From Pseudomonas sp. St316 (GTDB lineage Bacteria > Pseudomonadota > Gammaproteobacteria > Pseudomonadales > Pseudomonadaceae), in assembly GCF_018325905.1 (NCBI RefSeq), contig NZ_AP021901.1:2728001-2792000 (forward strand): a DNA stretch of 64,000 nt, written 5' to 3'. The notes under the pieces are model-generated. The model saw only the letters and a program-made list of their open reading frames with translations, was not told the origin of the DNA and ran no database searches. Shown here piece by piece: positions 19,346-28,089 of this stretch (positions within the stretch are counted from its first letter, which is position 1; the number at the start of each line of letters is the position of its first letter). Made by a program: the position numbers and the translations under genes.

Positions 19346-20830
19346 ATGAATCAGCAAGTTCCGACCACCGATACCAACCGTCGTCAATTGCTGCAGATCA
19401 TTGCCGGGCTGTCCGACGGGGTGATGTTGATCGAGGTCGACCAGACCATTGCCTGGGCCAACGCAGCGGCCTTGGCGATGCACGGGGTCGAGGACCTCAG
19501 TGAACTGGGCACCACGGCCCGGCAATACGCCCGGCGTTTCAATCTGCGTTATCGCAACAACCACCCGCTGACCGAAGATAACTACCCCATCGCCCGGGTT
19601 GCCCGTGGCGATGAGTTCAGTGATGTGCTGGTGGAAGTCACGCCCCAGGCCGACCCGGATCGCACCTGGGTGCATCGGATCCGCAGCATGGTGCTGGCCG
19701 ACCGTAACGGCGAGCCGGAGCTGCTCGTGCTGATCCTCAGCGATGCCACCGAATGGGCCAGCGCCGAGCAACGCTTCGAGAAAACCTTCGGGGCCAACCC
19801 GGCACCGGCGGTGATCTGTCGCCTCAGTGACCTGCGTTACATCAAGGTCAATCCGGGGTTCCTGGAGATGACCGGCTACAGTCGTGAGCAGGTGATCGGG
19901 CGTTCGGTGTATGAACTGGACGTGCTTGAAGCCGCTGAAAGGCGCGACCTGGCGATCGAGCGCCTGGGGCAGGGCGCGACCATTCCGCAAATGGAGGCCG
20001 AGTTGAAATTGCCCGACGGCACCAGCAAGCAGGTGATCGTCGCCGGCCAGCCGCTGGACCTGCATGACGAAGACTGCATGCTGTTTTCCTTCATGGACAT
20101 GGAGCCGCGTCGCAAGGCGCAAACGGCGCTGCGCCAGAGCGAGGAGCGCTTTGCCAAGTCGTTCCGCCTGTCGCCCGTGCCCACCCTGGTATGCAGCGCC
20201 GAACAACAGTTGTTGGAAATCAACGAGGCGTTTCTCCACACCTCCGGTTACGCCAGCGAAGAACTGTTGGGTAAAACCGTGGAGGAAATCGGCTTTCTTG
20301 ACAAGGACGCCAGCGCCGCGCTGTTTGCCCGGCTGGAAAAGGCTGCCGCGGTCTCGAGTATCGACGTCAAGGTGCACAAGAAGGGCGGCGAACTCATCGA
20401 CTGTGAGGTCGCCGCTGATACGGTGGTCATCCAGGACAAGCCTTGCTATCTGCTGGTGTTGATGAACATCACCGAGCGCAAACGCTCGGAGCTGGAGCTG
20501 GTGGCGGCTATCGAAGAGGTGATGAAAGACGCTTCCTGGTTCAGTCGGACCTTGATCGAAAAACTGGCTAACGTGAAGAGTATCAACGCCCAGGTGCCCA
20601 GTGTGTCATTCACCGAGCTGACGGCCCGGGAGCGGGACGTGCTGGGGCTGATCTGCGAAGGCCTGGCCGACAAGGAAATCGCCGCGCGGCTCAAACTGGC
20701 GCCCAATACCGTGCGTAATCACGTGGCTACGCTGTATTCGAAACTGGATGTCCATAGCCGCAGCGAAGCGATTGTCTGGGCGCGGGAGCGGGGTTTGTTC
20801 GCTAACGAATGGCGGATGAAGGCACCATGA
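19346..20830 (+). CDS. PAS-domain LuxR-type transcriptional regulator
   Basis: A 494-residue cytoplasmic regulator. Three PAS-like modules are visible: about residues 10-130; 145-260 (RLSDLRYIKVNPGFLEMTGY); and 270-385 (EQQLLEINEAFLHTSGYASE). A short linker follows, then a C-terminal LuxR/NarL helix-turn-helix at about 422-480 (LTARERDVLGLICEGLADKE, then IAARLKLAPNTVRNHVATLY). There are no membrane segments. It lies 84 bases after the amidohydrolase gene on the same strand, so it may regulate that pathway or simply adjoin it. The ligand and targets are unknown. Histidine kinase and GGDEF domains are absent. Confidence 0.88.
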   Translation: MNQQVPTTDTNRRQLLQIIAGLSDGVMLIEVDQTIAWANAAALAMHGVEDLSELGTTARQYARRFNLRYRNNHPLTEDNYPIARVARGDEFSDVLVEVTPQADPDRTWVHRIRSMVLADRNGEPELLVLILSDATEWASAEQRFEKTFGANPAPAVICRLSDLRYIKVNPGFLEMTGYSREQVIGRSVYELDVLEAAERRDLAIERLGQGATIPQMEAELKLPDGTSKQVIVAGQPLDLHDEDCMLFSFMDMEPRRKAQTALRQSEERFAKSFRLSPVPTLVCSAEQQLLEINEAFLHTSGYASEELLGKTVEEIGFLDKDASAALFARLEKAAAVSSIDVKVHKKGGELIDCEVAADTVVIQDKPCYLLVLMNITERKRSELELVAAIEEVMKDASWFSRTLIEKLANVKSINAQVPSVSFTELTARERDVLGLICEGLADKEIAARLKLAPNTVRNHVATLYSKLDVHSRSEAIVWARERGLFANEWRMKAP

Positions 20831-20963
20831 TAGCCAGTGCAAATGCACCGGGCATGCTGGTGCAAATTCGGGTTTTGCATGGGGGTTCGGTTCCTTAGGC
20901 TGTCAGGGTGCGGCATCGTCCATGATGTCGCGTCCCGACGAAACACTTAAGGAACACGCCACA

Positions 20964-21317
20964 ATGTGCAACGAACGAACCCAGTATCAGAGCGACGGGA
21001 TGTCTACGTGGACCAGGAGGTCGCAGCTGTGCACCGTTCATTTGCCCCCCGCGGCTGAGGTGCATCGCATGACCCATCTGGCCCCCTTGCGCAGCCGCCT
21101 CGAAGAAAGTTTTACGCCGCTGGCCTGCGAATGCAGCCTCAATGGCGACGGCACTCTCACTGTGCGCCTGTATCACCGTGAAAGCGGTGAGGTGGACCTG
21201 GTAGTGAGCGGCATGAGTGTCGACAGCGTCCGTTCGGAAGCGAGCATCGCCAAGTTGATCGAAGAGCTGCGCTATGAGCTGGAAAACATCCCGCTGCATC
21301 GCAATGACCCGGCATAA
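20964..21317 (+). CDS. DUF1652 family protein
   Basis: A small cytoplasmic protein of unknown function. The C-terminal 80 residues match the DUF1652 pattern: LRSRLEESFTPLACECSLN, then DGTLTVRLYHRESGEVDLVV, then IAKLIEELRYELE. Two starts are plausible. The ATG at 20964 (117 residues) has AAGGA ten bases upstream. The ATG at 21069 (82 residues) has GAGG eight bases upstream and gives the usual family length. I list the longer form but consider the shorter equally likely. It stands alone between the regulator and a REP-like block. Confidence 0.8.
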   Translation: MCNERTQYQSDGMSTWTRRSQLCTVHLPPAAEVHRMTHLAPLRSRLEESFTPLACECSLNGDGTLTVRLYHRESGEVDLVVSGMSVDSVRSEASIAKLIEELRYELENIPLHRNDPA

Positions 21318-21339
21318 ATAAAGGCCAGGCACCTCAACC

Positions 21340-21480
21340 TCTGTAGGAGCTGGCGAAGCCTGCGATCTTTTGATCTTGATCTTTTGCTCTAGATTCAATT
21401 GCTTTCGCTCTAGATTCAATTGACTGTGGAAAGATCGCAGCCTCGCTTCGCTCGACAGCTCCTACCGAGCTCCTACAGGG
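21340..21480. repeat. Second-class REP block between convergent genes
   Basis: CTGTAGGAGCTGGCGAAGCCTGCGATCTTTTGATC at the left is answered by GATCGCAGCC...GACAGCTCCTACCGAGCTCCTACAG at the right. A direct repeat, GCTCTAGATTCAATTG, occurs twice inside. The core (GTAGGAGCTGxCGAAGxCTGCGATCTTTT) differs from the other REPs of the window. It sits between convergent genes and may end transcription from both sides. Confidence 0.75.
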
Positions 21481-22866
21481 CTACAACAACGTCGCCCGGC
21501 AATCGAGCACCAACCGCGCGCCGCCGTGCTCACTGCTGCCCACCTCCAGCGTGAACCCATGCAGATTGACGATCGCCGCGACGATGGACAGGCCCAGGCC
21601 GAATCCGCCGTGCTGGCTGCTGCCTTCGGCACGGTAGAAGCGGCGAAACACGGCCCTGCGCTCCGCCTCGGGGATGCCCGGGCCAGAATCGAGCACTTCG
21701 ATGCGGGTGCTGTCGCCCTGATCGACCCCTCGCAGGATCACTGTGCCGCCTGGCGGGGTGAACTTGATGGAGTTGCTCAGCAGGTTCGACACGGCCTCGA
21801 ACAATAATGCCCGGTCGCCATTGAGCAGGGGCAGCGCATCAGGCACCTCTAGGGTGAAGGTCAGTTCGCCTTCTTCGGCCAGCGGCAGGTAAAAGTCATG
21901 CAGCTCCTGCAATAACTGCAACGGGTCGAGGCGCACGAACCCCGAGCGCCGTTGTTGGTCTTCCAGTTCGGAAATCCGCAACAGGCCCCGAAACCGAGCC
22001 ATCAGGGTGTCGGTTTCGGCGATCACCTGGTCCATCTGCAAGGCCTCGGGCGAGCCGTCCGGCGCTTGCTGCTGGATGCGATAAAGTTGGGCACGCAGGC
22101 GCGTCAGCGGGGTGCGCAGGTCATGGGCGATGTTGTCGCACACGCCCTTGACTTCATTCATCAAGCGTTCGATGCGGTCGAGCATGGCATTGACGATCGC
22201 CGCCAGCATGTCCAGTTCATCACGCCGGCTCGACAGCGGCAGGCGATGGGTCAGGTCGCCGGCGACGATAGCCTCGGCGCTGGCTTGCAGTTTGCGAATA
22301 CGCTGCAGCGGTCGGCGACGCAACAAATGCCAGCCGGCAATGCCCGGCAGGATCGTCAGCGATACTCCCCAGAACAGCGCGTGCAAGATGATGCGGGTCA
22401 CGGCGAACAGCGAGCCGTTGTCACGGGCCAGGACCAGCCAGCGACCGTCCTGGGTCCGGGTCGCCACCGCGTCACAACTGTCGGAAGGTACGCTCGGGTC
22501 GTCGGAATCGACGCAACCGCCGAGCATGTGGATCCTGCCGTCCAGTGGCAGGTCGGCGGGGATGCGTTGGATCGGCCCGTTCAAATGCCGCAATTGCGGA
22601 TCGAACAGTCCGTAGGCATCGACACCGCGATCGTCCAGCGTCAGGCTGGCCATGAGCGCATCTTCGAGTTGATCGCCATGGATCCGGGCGAACAGGTGCT
22701 GGCGCTGCATCAGGGAGTGCTTGGCCAGGCTGTCGAGGTAGCCAAACACTTCGTAGTACATGACCCCCATCAGGATCGCGCTCCATATCACGAACAGCGA
22801 ACTGTACAGCGCCAGCAGACGGCTGCTGGAGGAGCGCCAGCCTTTAGCAGGGTTCAGCAATGACAT
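21481..22866 (-). CDS. Two-component sensor histidine kinase (EnvZ/QseC-like)
   Basis: A 461-residue inner-membrane kinase. Membrane segments are near residues 18-38 and 158-180, enclosing a periplasmic region of about 120 residues with two cysteines (GGCVDSDD and SDSCDAV) that could form a disulfide. A HAMP linker follows. The H-box GVCDNIAHDLRTPLTRLR has phospho-acceptor His248. The N-box NLLSNSIKFTPPGG, the G1 box DSGPGIP and GGFGLGLSIV complete the ATPase domain. It overlaps its response regulator gene by 23 bases. The signal is unknown. Confidence 0.93.
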   Translation of the reverse strand: MSLLNPAKGWRSSSSRLLALYSSLFVIWSAILMGVMYYEVFGYLDSLAKHSLMQRQHLFARIHGDQLEDALMASLTLDDRGVDAYGLFDPQLRHLNGPIQRIPADLPLDGRIHMLGGCVDSDDPSVPSDSCDAVATRTQDGRWLVLARDNGSLFAVTRIILHALFWGVSLTILPGIAGWHLLRRRPLQRIRKLQASAEAIVAGDLTHRLPLSSRRDELDMLAAIVNAMLDRIERLMNEVKGVCDNIAHDLRTPLTRLRAQLYRIQQQAPDGSPEALQMDQVIAETDTLMARFRGLLRISELEDQQRRSGFVRLDPLQLLQELHDFYLPLAEEGELTFTLEVPDALPLLNGDRALLFEAVSNLLSNSIKFTPPGGTVILRGVDQGDSTRIEVLDSGPGIPEAERRAVFRRFYRAEGSSQHGGFGLGLSIVAAIVNLHGFTLEVGSSEHGGARLVLDCRATLL

Positions 22867-23527
22867 AGCCGGAACCCCGTACCGTGCGAATCAGCGGTTC
22901 CAGGCCCGGCGGGTCGATTTTCTTGCGCAGGCGGCCGATGTGGACATCGATCAGGTTGGTGCCTGGGTCGAAGTGATAACCCCAGACTTCCTCGAAAATC
23001 ATCATGCGCGAGAGGATCTGCCCGCTGTTGCGCATCAGGAACTCGAGCAGCTTGTATTCGGTGGGCAGCAGGCTGAGCAGTTGCCCGTTGCGGCTGGCTT
23101 CGCGGCTGATCAGGTTCAACTCCAGGTCGGCGACACGCAGCACGGTTTCCGGCTCGCGGGCACCATTGTTGCGTCGCAGCAGCACCTCGACCCGGGCAGC
23201 CATTTCGTCGGTGGCGAACGGCTTGGTCAGGTAATCATCGCCGCCGGCCCGCAGGCCACGGACCCGCTCATCCACGTCGGAGAGGGCGCTGATCATCAGG
23301 ATCGGCGTGGCCACGCCCATGGTGCGCAGCGTGGTGACGATCACCAGGCCGTCGAGCTCGGGCAGCATGCGGTCGAGGGTGATCAGGTCGTAGTCGCCGC
23401 TTACTGCCCGTTCCAGGCCTTCGCGGCCGTTGTCGACCCAATCGACGTCCAGGCCGTTGCGGGTCAGCTCGGCGACGATCTCACGGGCGGTCACGGCGTC
23501 GTCTTCGATGGTCAGGATGCGGTTCAT
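22844..23527 (-). CDS. OmpR/PhoB-family response regulator
   Basis: A 227-residue regulator paired with the downstream kinase. The receiver domain spans residues 1-115, with acidic pair EDD at 8-10, phospho-acceptor Asp52 in LITLDRMLPELDG, and the conserved lysine in YLTKPF. The winged-helix DNA-binding domain covers about 130-225 (LLPTEYKLLEFLMRNSGQIL, VWGYHFDPGTNLIDVHIGRL, RTVRGSGYVI). It is transcribed divergently from hcnA across 268 bases, but nothing in the sequence shows that it controls hcn. Confidence 0.94.
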   Translation of the reverse strand: MNRILTIEDDAVTAREIVAELTRNGLDVDWVDNGREGLERAVSGDYDLITLDRMLPELDGLVIVTTLRTMGVATPILMISALSDVDERVRGLRAGGDDYLTKPFATDEMAARVEVLLRRNNGAREPETVLRVADLELNLISREASRNGQLLSLLPTEYKLLEFLMRNSGQILSRMMIFEEVWGYHFDPGTNLIDVHIGRLRKKIDPPGLEPLIRTVRGSGYVIAEPC

Positions 23528-23629
23528 GGGCGGTACCGTGTTGGGAAATTGGTGCTATTGCGCAGCATTCTGCCAAAAAATACCTGTCGGCTTTCTGAAA
23601 AAAAGTTCATGAGCCGACGAGCCGATTCG

Positions 23630-23643
23630 CTGGCCTGGATCAA
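23630..23643. promoter_or_regulatory. ANR/FNR-type box upstream of hcnA
   Basis: CTGGC-CTGG-ATCAA matches the FNR/ANR consensus TTGAT-N4-ATCAA well in its right half and partly in its left. A -10 like TAACAT lies at 23665-23670, which places the start near 23677-23678. The box would then be centred at about -41.5, the usual class II activator position. ANR control of hcn genes under low oxygen is established in Pseudomonas. Confidence 0.65.
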
Positions 23644-23780
23644 CACTTGGTCACAAATAACTCCTAACATTAATGGGTGCGAACCATCATGTTTTGTCTG
23701 CTGCCCTGTTGTAGTGCGCTGTCGCTGCCGGGCACTGATGTACGTGGCGTGCCGCAAGGAGCCGAAACCTCACAGAACCT

Positions 23781-23790
23781 TCAAGGAAGA
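23781..23790 (+). promoter_or_regulatory. RsmA/RsmE-type site over the hcnA ribosome binding site
   Basis: UCAAGGAAGA fits the published pattern A/UCANGGANGU/A at every position and contains the hcnA Shine-Dalgarno sequence (start codon at 23796). A weaker GGA motif, GCAAGGAGCC, is at 23754-23763. Translational repression by RsmA/E relieved through the Gac/Rsm cascade is known for hcnA in P. protegens; here it is inferred from the motif. Confidence 0.65.
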
Positions 23791-23795
23791 GCAGT

Positions 23796-24122
23796 ATGAT
23801 CCAATCTCAAGACCTTCTACGCCGAAAATTTGATATCCAGCCGCTGACCCATGCCGACATGACGGTGCGCCTGGACGGGCAGGTTGTCAGCGCCGCCCAC
23901 GGTGAAACCGTCCTCACCGTCATTCAATCCCTGGGCCAACGTCAGGTGGCTCGTAACGATCACGACCAGATCAGCGGTGCCTACTGCGGCATGGGCGTGT
24001 GCCAGTGCTGCCTGGTCAAGATCGACGGTCGCCACAAGCGCCGCGCCTGCCAGACCCTGGTGCGCCCCGGCATGCAGATCGAAACCCGGGTCAACCGCAT
24101 GACCGAAACGGAGGCGCCATGA
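23796..24122 (+). CDS. hcnA: Hydrogen cyanide synthase subunit HcnA
   Basis: A 108-residue ferredoxin-like subunit of glycine-oxidising, membrane-associated HCN synthase. The 2Fe-2S pattern is Cys64, Cys69, Cys72 and Cys85 in AYCGMGVCQCCLV and RRACQTLV. KFDIQPLTHADMTVRLDGQ at residues 11-29 closely matches HcnA of other pseudomonads. Its stop overlaps the hcnB start by four bases (ATGA), so the three hcn genes form one transcript. The promoter carries an ANR-type box and the start region an RsmA/E-type site. Confidence 0.93.
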   Translation: MIQSQDLLRRKFDIQPLTHADMTVRLDGQVVSAAHGETVLTVIQSLGQRQVARNDHDQISGAYCGMGVCQCCLVKIDGRHKRRACQTLVRPGMQIETRVNRMTETEAP

Positions 24123-25528
24123 GCCTCGATCCGGTGATTGTCGGCGGTGGGCCGGCGGGCATGGCCGCGGCCATCGAACTGGCCTCCCACGGTGTGCGCT
24201 GCACCTTGCTCGAAGAAGCGCCGCGCCTGGGTGGCGTGGTGTATCGCGGACCGTTGCGCGATGGCGTGCGCCTGGATTACCTGGGCCCGCGCTACAACGA
24301 AGCCCTGGAGAAACTCCACGGTGAATTCCAGCAACACGCCGGCCTGATCGACGTGCGATTGAGCAGCCGTGTCATCGGTGCCGAAGGCTTCCGGGCGCTG
24401 ATGCTGCTCGATGCCGACGAGCGCCTGGGCGAGGTCGCCTATTCCCATCTGGTCCTGGCGGCCGGTTGCCACGAACGCAGCGTGCCGTTTCCTGGCTGGA
24501 CCCTGCCGGGCGTGATGATGCTCGGGGGCCTGCAATTGCAGATCAAGAGCGGCGTGGTCAGGCCGCCGAGCCCGGTGGTGATCGCCGGCACGGGGCCGTT
24601 GCTGCCTTTGGTGGCCTGCCAGCTGCACGCTTCGGGCGTGGCGGTGGCGGGTGTCTATGAAGCCTGTACGTTCGGTCGGATCGCCAAGCAAAGCCTGGCG
24701 TTGCTGAACAAGCCGCAACTGTTCCTCGATGGCCTGAGCATGCTGGCCTACCTCAAGCTCAATCGCATTCCCGTGCGCTATGGCTGGGGCGTGGTGCAGG
24801 CCGACGGCGAGGGAGAGTTGAGCGTTGTTACCGTCGCGCCTTATTCCACGACCTGGGAACCCGACCTCAAACGTGCTGAACAGGTACCGGCCCAGACGTT
24901 GGCGATCGGCTACGGGTTTATCCCGCGGACGCAATTGAGCCAGCAGATGGGCCTGGAGCACGGTTTCAGCGAGGACGGCTATTTGCGGGCGGTGTCCGAT
25001 GCCTGGCAACAAAGCAGCGAAGCGCACATCCATCTGGCCGGCGACATGGGCGGGATTCGCGGCGGTGAGGCCGCCATGCTCAGTGGACGCATCGCGGCGC
25101 TGTCGATCCTGATGCAACGCAACGTGCTGGATCCGTCCACGGCCCTGGCGCGCCGCGAACGTTACCAGGCGCAGCTGGACCGGATCATTCGCTTTCGCGC
25201 CGCCGTGGATCGCTACACCCAGCGTGGCGCCGGGCAAACCGCGCTGCCGGCCGCCGATACGGTGATCTGCCGCTGCGAGCACGCCACGCGCGCCGACATC
25301 GACCGGGCGCTGGAGCAAGGCGTGCAAGACATGGCCAGCCTGAAGATGCGCACCCGCGTGAGCATGGGCGATTGCCAGGGGCGGATGTGCGTCGGCTACT
25401 GCAGCGACCGCTTGCGCGAGGCCACCGGGCGTGCCGACGTGGGCTGGCTGCGGCCGCGTTTTCCCATCGATCCGATTCCCTTTTCAGCGTTCCAGAACGT
25501 CGGCATGGAGGTCGTTTCCCATGATTAA
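24119..25528 (+). CDS. hcnB: Hydrogen cyanide synthase subunit HcnB
   Basis: A 469-residue flavoprotein subunit of HCN synthase. The FAD-binding VIVGGGPAGMAAAIELASHG lies at residues 6-25, and CHERSVPFPGWTLPGVM and HLAGDMGGIRGGEAAM follow. The C-terminal cysteine-rich region (VICRCEHATRADID, then MGDCQGRMCVGYC) resembles a BFD-like iron-sulfur domain. I place the start at the ATG at 24119, overlapping hcnA by four bases, because upstream in-frame starts would lie inside hcnA. It overlaps hcnC by eight bases. Octopine/nopaline oxidase large subunits are relatives, but the gene trio matches hcn. Confidence 0.93.
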   Translation: MSLDPVIVGGGPAGMAAAIELASHGVRCTLLEEAPRLGGVVYRGPLRDGVRLDYLGPRYNEALEKLHGEFQQHAGLIDVRLSSRVIGAEGFRALMLLDADERLGEVAYSHLVLAAGCHERSVPFPGWTLPGVMMLGGLQLQIKSGVVRPPSPVVIAGTGPLLPLVACQLHASGVAVAGVYEACTFGRIAKQSLALLNKPQLFLDGLSMLAYLKLNRIPVRYGWGVVQADGEGELSVVTVAPYSTTWEPDLKRAEQVPAQTLAIGYGFIPRTQLSQQMGLEHGFSEDGYLRAVSDAWQQSSEAHIHLAGDMGGIRGGEAAMLSGRIAALSILMQRNVLDPSTALARRERYQAQLDRIIRFRAAVDRYTQRGAGQTALPAADTVICRCEHATRADIDRALEQGVQDMASLKMRTRVSMGDCQGRMCVGYCSDRLREATGRADVGWLRPRFPIDPIPFSAFQNVGMEVVSHD

Positions 25529-26783
25529 GGACTATGACGTGGTCATCGCCGGTGGCGGTGTGATCGGGGCCTCCTGTGCCTATCAACTGTCCAAGCGCAA
25601 ACACCTGAAGATCGCCCTGATCGACGCCAAGCGTCCCGGCAACGCGACCCGTGCGTCGGCAGGTGGCCTGTGGGCCATTGGTGAGTCGGTGGGCCTGGGC
25701 TGCGGGGTGATTTTCTTTCGCATGATGTCGGCCGACCGCAAGCGCCAGACCCAGGGCGCTGCCGTGGCGGTGGACGCCAGCACGCCGCACATCCTGCCCC
25801 AGTCGTTTTTTGATTTCGCTTTGCAGTCCAACGCGATGTATCCGCAGTTGCACCGCGAGTTGATCGACAACCATGGCATGGATTTCAAGTTCGAGGAGAC
25901 CGGGCTCAAGTTCGTGATCTACGACGATGAAGACCGTCTGTACGCCGAGCACATCGTCGCCTGCATTCCTCACCTGGCAGACCAGGTACGCTGGCTTGAC
26001 CAGGCTGCCCTGCGTGAGGCTGAGCCGAATGTCAGCCATCAAGCCCTGGGGGCGCTGGAGTTTCTCTGCGACCATCAGGTCAGCCCGTTCCGTCTGGCCG
26101 ACGCCTACACCGAAGGCGCCCGGCAGAACGGCGTCGACCTGTTCTTCAACACCAGCGTGACCGAGGTGCTGCGCAGCGGTACGCGGGTGACAGGCGTGAA
26201 AACCGCCGAGGCGGGGACGTTCAACTGCCGGACCCTGATCAACGCGGCCGGTGCCTGGGCGGCGGACCTGAGTGAGCAGGCCACTGGCGTGCGGATTCCG
26301 GTCAAGCCGGTCAAGGGGCAGATCCTGTTGACCGAGCGCATGCCGAAAATCCTCAACGGCTGCCTGACCACCAGCGACTGCTATGTGGCGCAGAAAGACA
26401 ACGGTGAGATCCTCATTGGCAGCACCACCGAAGACAAAGGCTTCGACGTGACCACGACCTATCCGGAGATTGAAGGGTTGGTGCAAGGCGCGGTGCGGTG
26501 TATCCCGCAACTGGCCGACATCAACCTCAAACGGACCTGGGCCGGCCTGCGCCCGGGGTCTCCTGATGAATTGCCGATCCTGGGGCCGATGCGCGGGGTG
26601 GACGGCTATCTCAACGCTTGCGGGCATTTCCGCACCGGCATCCTGACCTCGGCCATCACCGGGGTGCTGCTGGACAAGCTGGTGAACAACGAGCCCTTGC
26701 CGCTGGACATCACGCCGTTCCTGGCGGACCGCTTCGAGGTTGCGCCGAAGGCCGTTGAACCGAAGGAAGTGGAGCTGGCTTGA
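25521..26783 (+). CDS. hcnC: Hydrogen cyanide synthase subunit HcnC
   Basis: A 420-residue FAD-dependent oxidoreductase of the glycine oxidase/D-amino-acid oxidase (DAO) family, the third HCN synthase subunit, acting on glycine. The dinucleotide site VVIAGGGVIGASCAYQLSKR is at residues 7-26, and the GATRASAGGLW-like NATRASAGGLWAIGESVGLG region is typical. TWAGLRPGSPDELPILGP and CGHFRTGILTSAITG mark the C-terminal FAD contacts. The ATG at 25521 lies inside the hcnB end, so translation is coupled. HCN made this way inhibits cytochrome oxidases of fungi and other competitors. Confidence 0.93.
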   Translation: MIKDYDVVIAGGGVIGASCAYQLSKRKHLKIALIDAKRPGNATRASAGGLWAIGESVGLGCGVIFFRMMSADRKRQTQGAAVAVDASTPHILPQSFFDFALQSNAMYPQLHRELIDNHGMDFKFEETGLKFVIYDDEDRLYAEHIVACIPHLADQVRWLDQAALREAEPNVSHQALGALEFLCDHQVSPFRLADAYTEGARQNGVDLFFNTSVTEVLRSGTRVTGVKTAEAGTFNCRTLINAAGAWAADLSEQATGVRIPVKPVKGQILLTERMPKILNGCLTTSDCYVAQKDNGEILIGSTTEDKGFDVTTTYPEIEGLVQGAVRCIPQLADINLKRTWAGLRPGSPDELPILGPMRGVDGYLNACGHFRTGILTSAITGVLLDKLVNNEPLPLDITPFLADRFEVAPKAVEPKEVELA

Positions 26784-26835
26784 GATAAGCCTTCACTCAC
26801 TACAGAGATTTGTAGTGAACACAGGTCCAGTCACT

Positions 26836-28080
26836 GTGGGAGCCGAGCTTGCTCGCGATGACGGCGGCACAGTCAGCATCAATGCAAGCTGATCCACCGC
26901 TATCGCAAGCAAGCACAGCTCCCACACTGTTCTGGATGTTCACAAATCCTGCCTTCCCCCCAGACCCCCTGTGGGAGCCGAGCTTGCTCGCGATGACGGC
27001 GGCACAGTCAGCATCAATGCAAGCTGATCCACCGCTATCGCAAGCAAGCCCAGCTCCCACCTTGTTCTGGATGTTCACAAACCCGGCCTTCCCCCCAGAT
27101 CCCCTGTGGGAGCCGAGCTTGCTCGCGATGACGGCGGCACAGTCAGCATCAATGCAAGCTGATCCACCGCTATCGCGAGCAAGCTCAGCTCCCACACTGT
27201 TCTGGATGTTCACAAACCCGGCCATCTCCCCAGATCCCTGTGGGAGCCGAGCTTGCTCGCGATGACGGCGGCACAGTCAGCATCAATGCAAGCTGATCCA
27301 CCGCTATCGCAAGCAAGCACAGCTCCCACACAGTCCTGGATGTTCACAAATCCGGCCTTCACTCCAGATCCCCTGTGGGAGCCGAGCTTGCTCGCGATGA
27401 CGGCGGCACAGTCAGCATCAATGCAAGCTGATCCACCGCTATCGCGAGCAAGCTCGGCTCCCACCTTGTTCTGGATGTTCACAAACCCGGCCTTCCCCCC
27501 AGATCCCCTGTGGGAGCCGAGCTTGCTCGCGATGACGGCGGCACAGTGAGCATCAATGCAAGCTGATCCACCGCTATCGCAAGCAAGCACAGCTCCCACA
27601 CAGTCCTGGATGTTCACAAATCCGGCCTTCACTCCAGATCCCCTGTGGGAGCCGAGCTTGCTCGCGATGACGGCGGCACAGTCAGCATCAATGCAAGCTG
27701 ATCCACCGCTATCGCAAGCAAGCCCAGCTCCCACACTGTTCTGGATGTTCACAAACCCGGCCATCCCCCCAGATCCCTGTGGGAGCCGAGCTTGCTCGCG
27801 ATGACGGCGGCACAGTCAGCATCAATGCAAGCTGATCCACCGCTATCGCGAGCAAGCTCAGCTCCCACCTTGTTCTGGATGTTCACAAACCCGGCCTTCC
27901 CCCCAGATCCCTTGTGGGAGCCGAGCTTGCTCGCGATGACGGCGGCACAGTCAGCATCAATGCAAGCTGATCCACCGCTATCGCGAGCAAGCCCAGCTCC
28001 CACACTGTTCTGGATGTTCACAAATCCGACCTTCACTCCAGATCCCCTGTGGGAGGAGCTTGCTCGCGCGATTCATGGGG
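26836..28080. repeat. Tandem array of nine ~135-bp BIME units
   Basis: Units begin with GTGGGAGCCGAGCTTGCTCG at 26836, 26971, 27106, 27240, 27375, 27510, 27645, 27779 and 27914; a partial copy starts at 28049. Each unit holds two opposed REPs, a constant spacer with GTCAGCATCAATGCAAGCTG, and a variable linker with TGGATGTTCACAAA. Linker variants (such as CTTGTTCTGG, ACTGTTCTGG, CAGTCCTGG) alternate in a pattern suggesting block duplication. Apparent long reading frames on both strands are artefacts of the repeat. The array fills the gap between hcnC and the RpiR-type regulator gene, which are convergent. Confidence 0.95.
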
Positions 28081-28089
28081 CCGGGGGCG

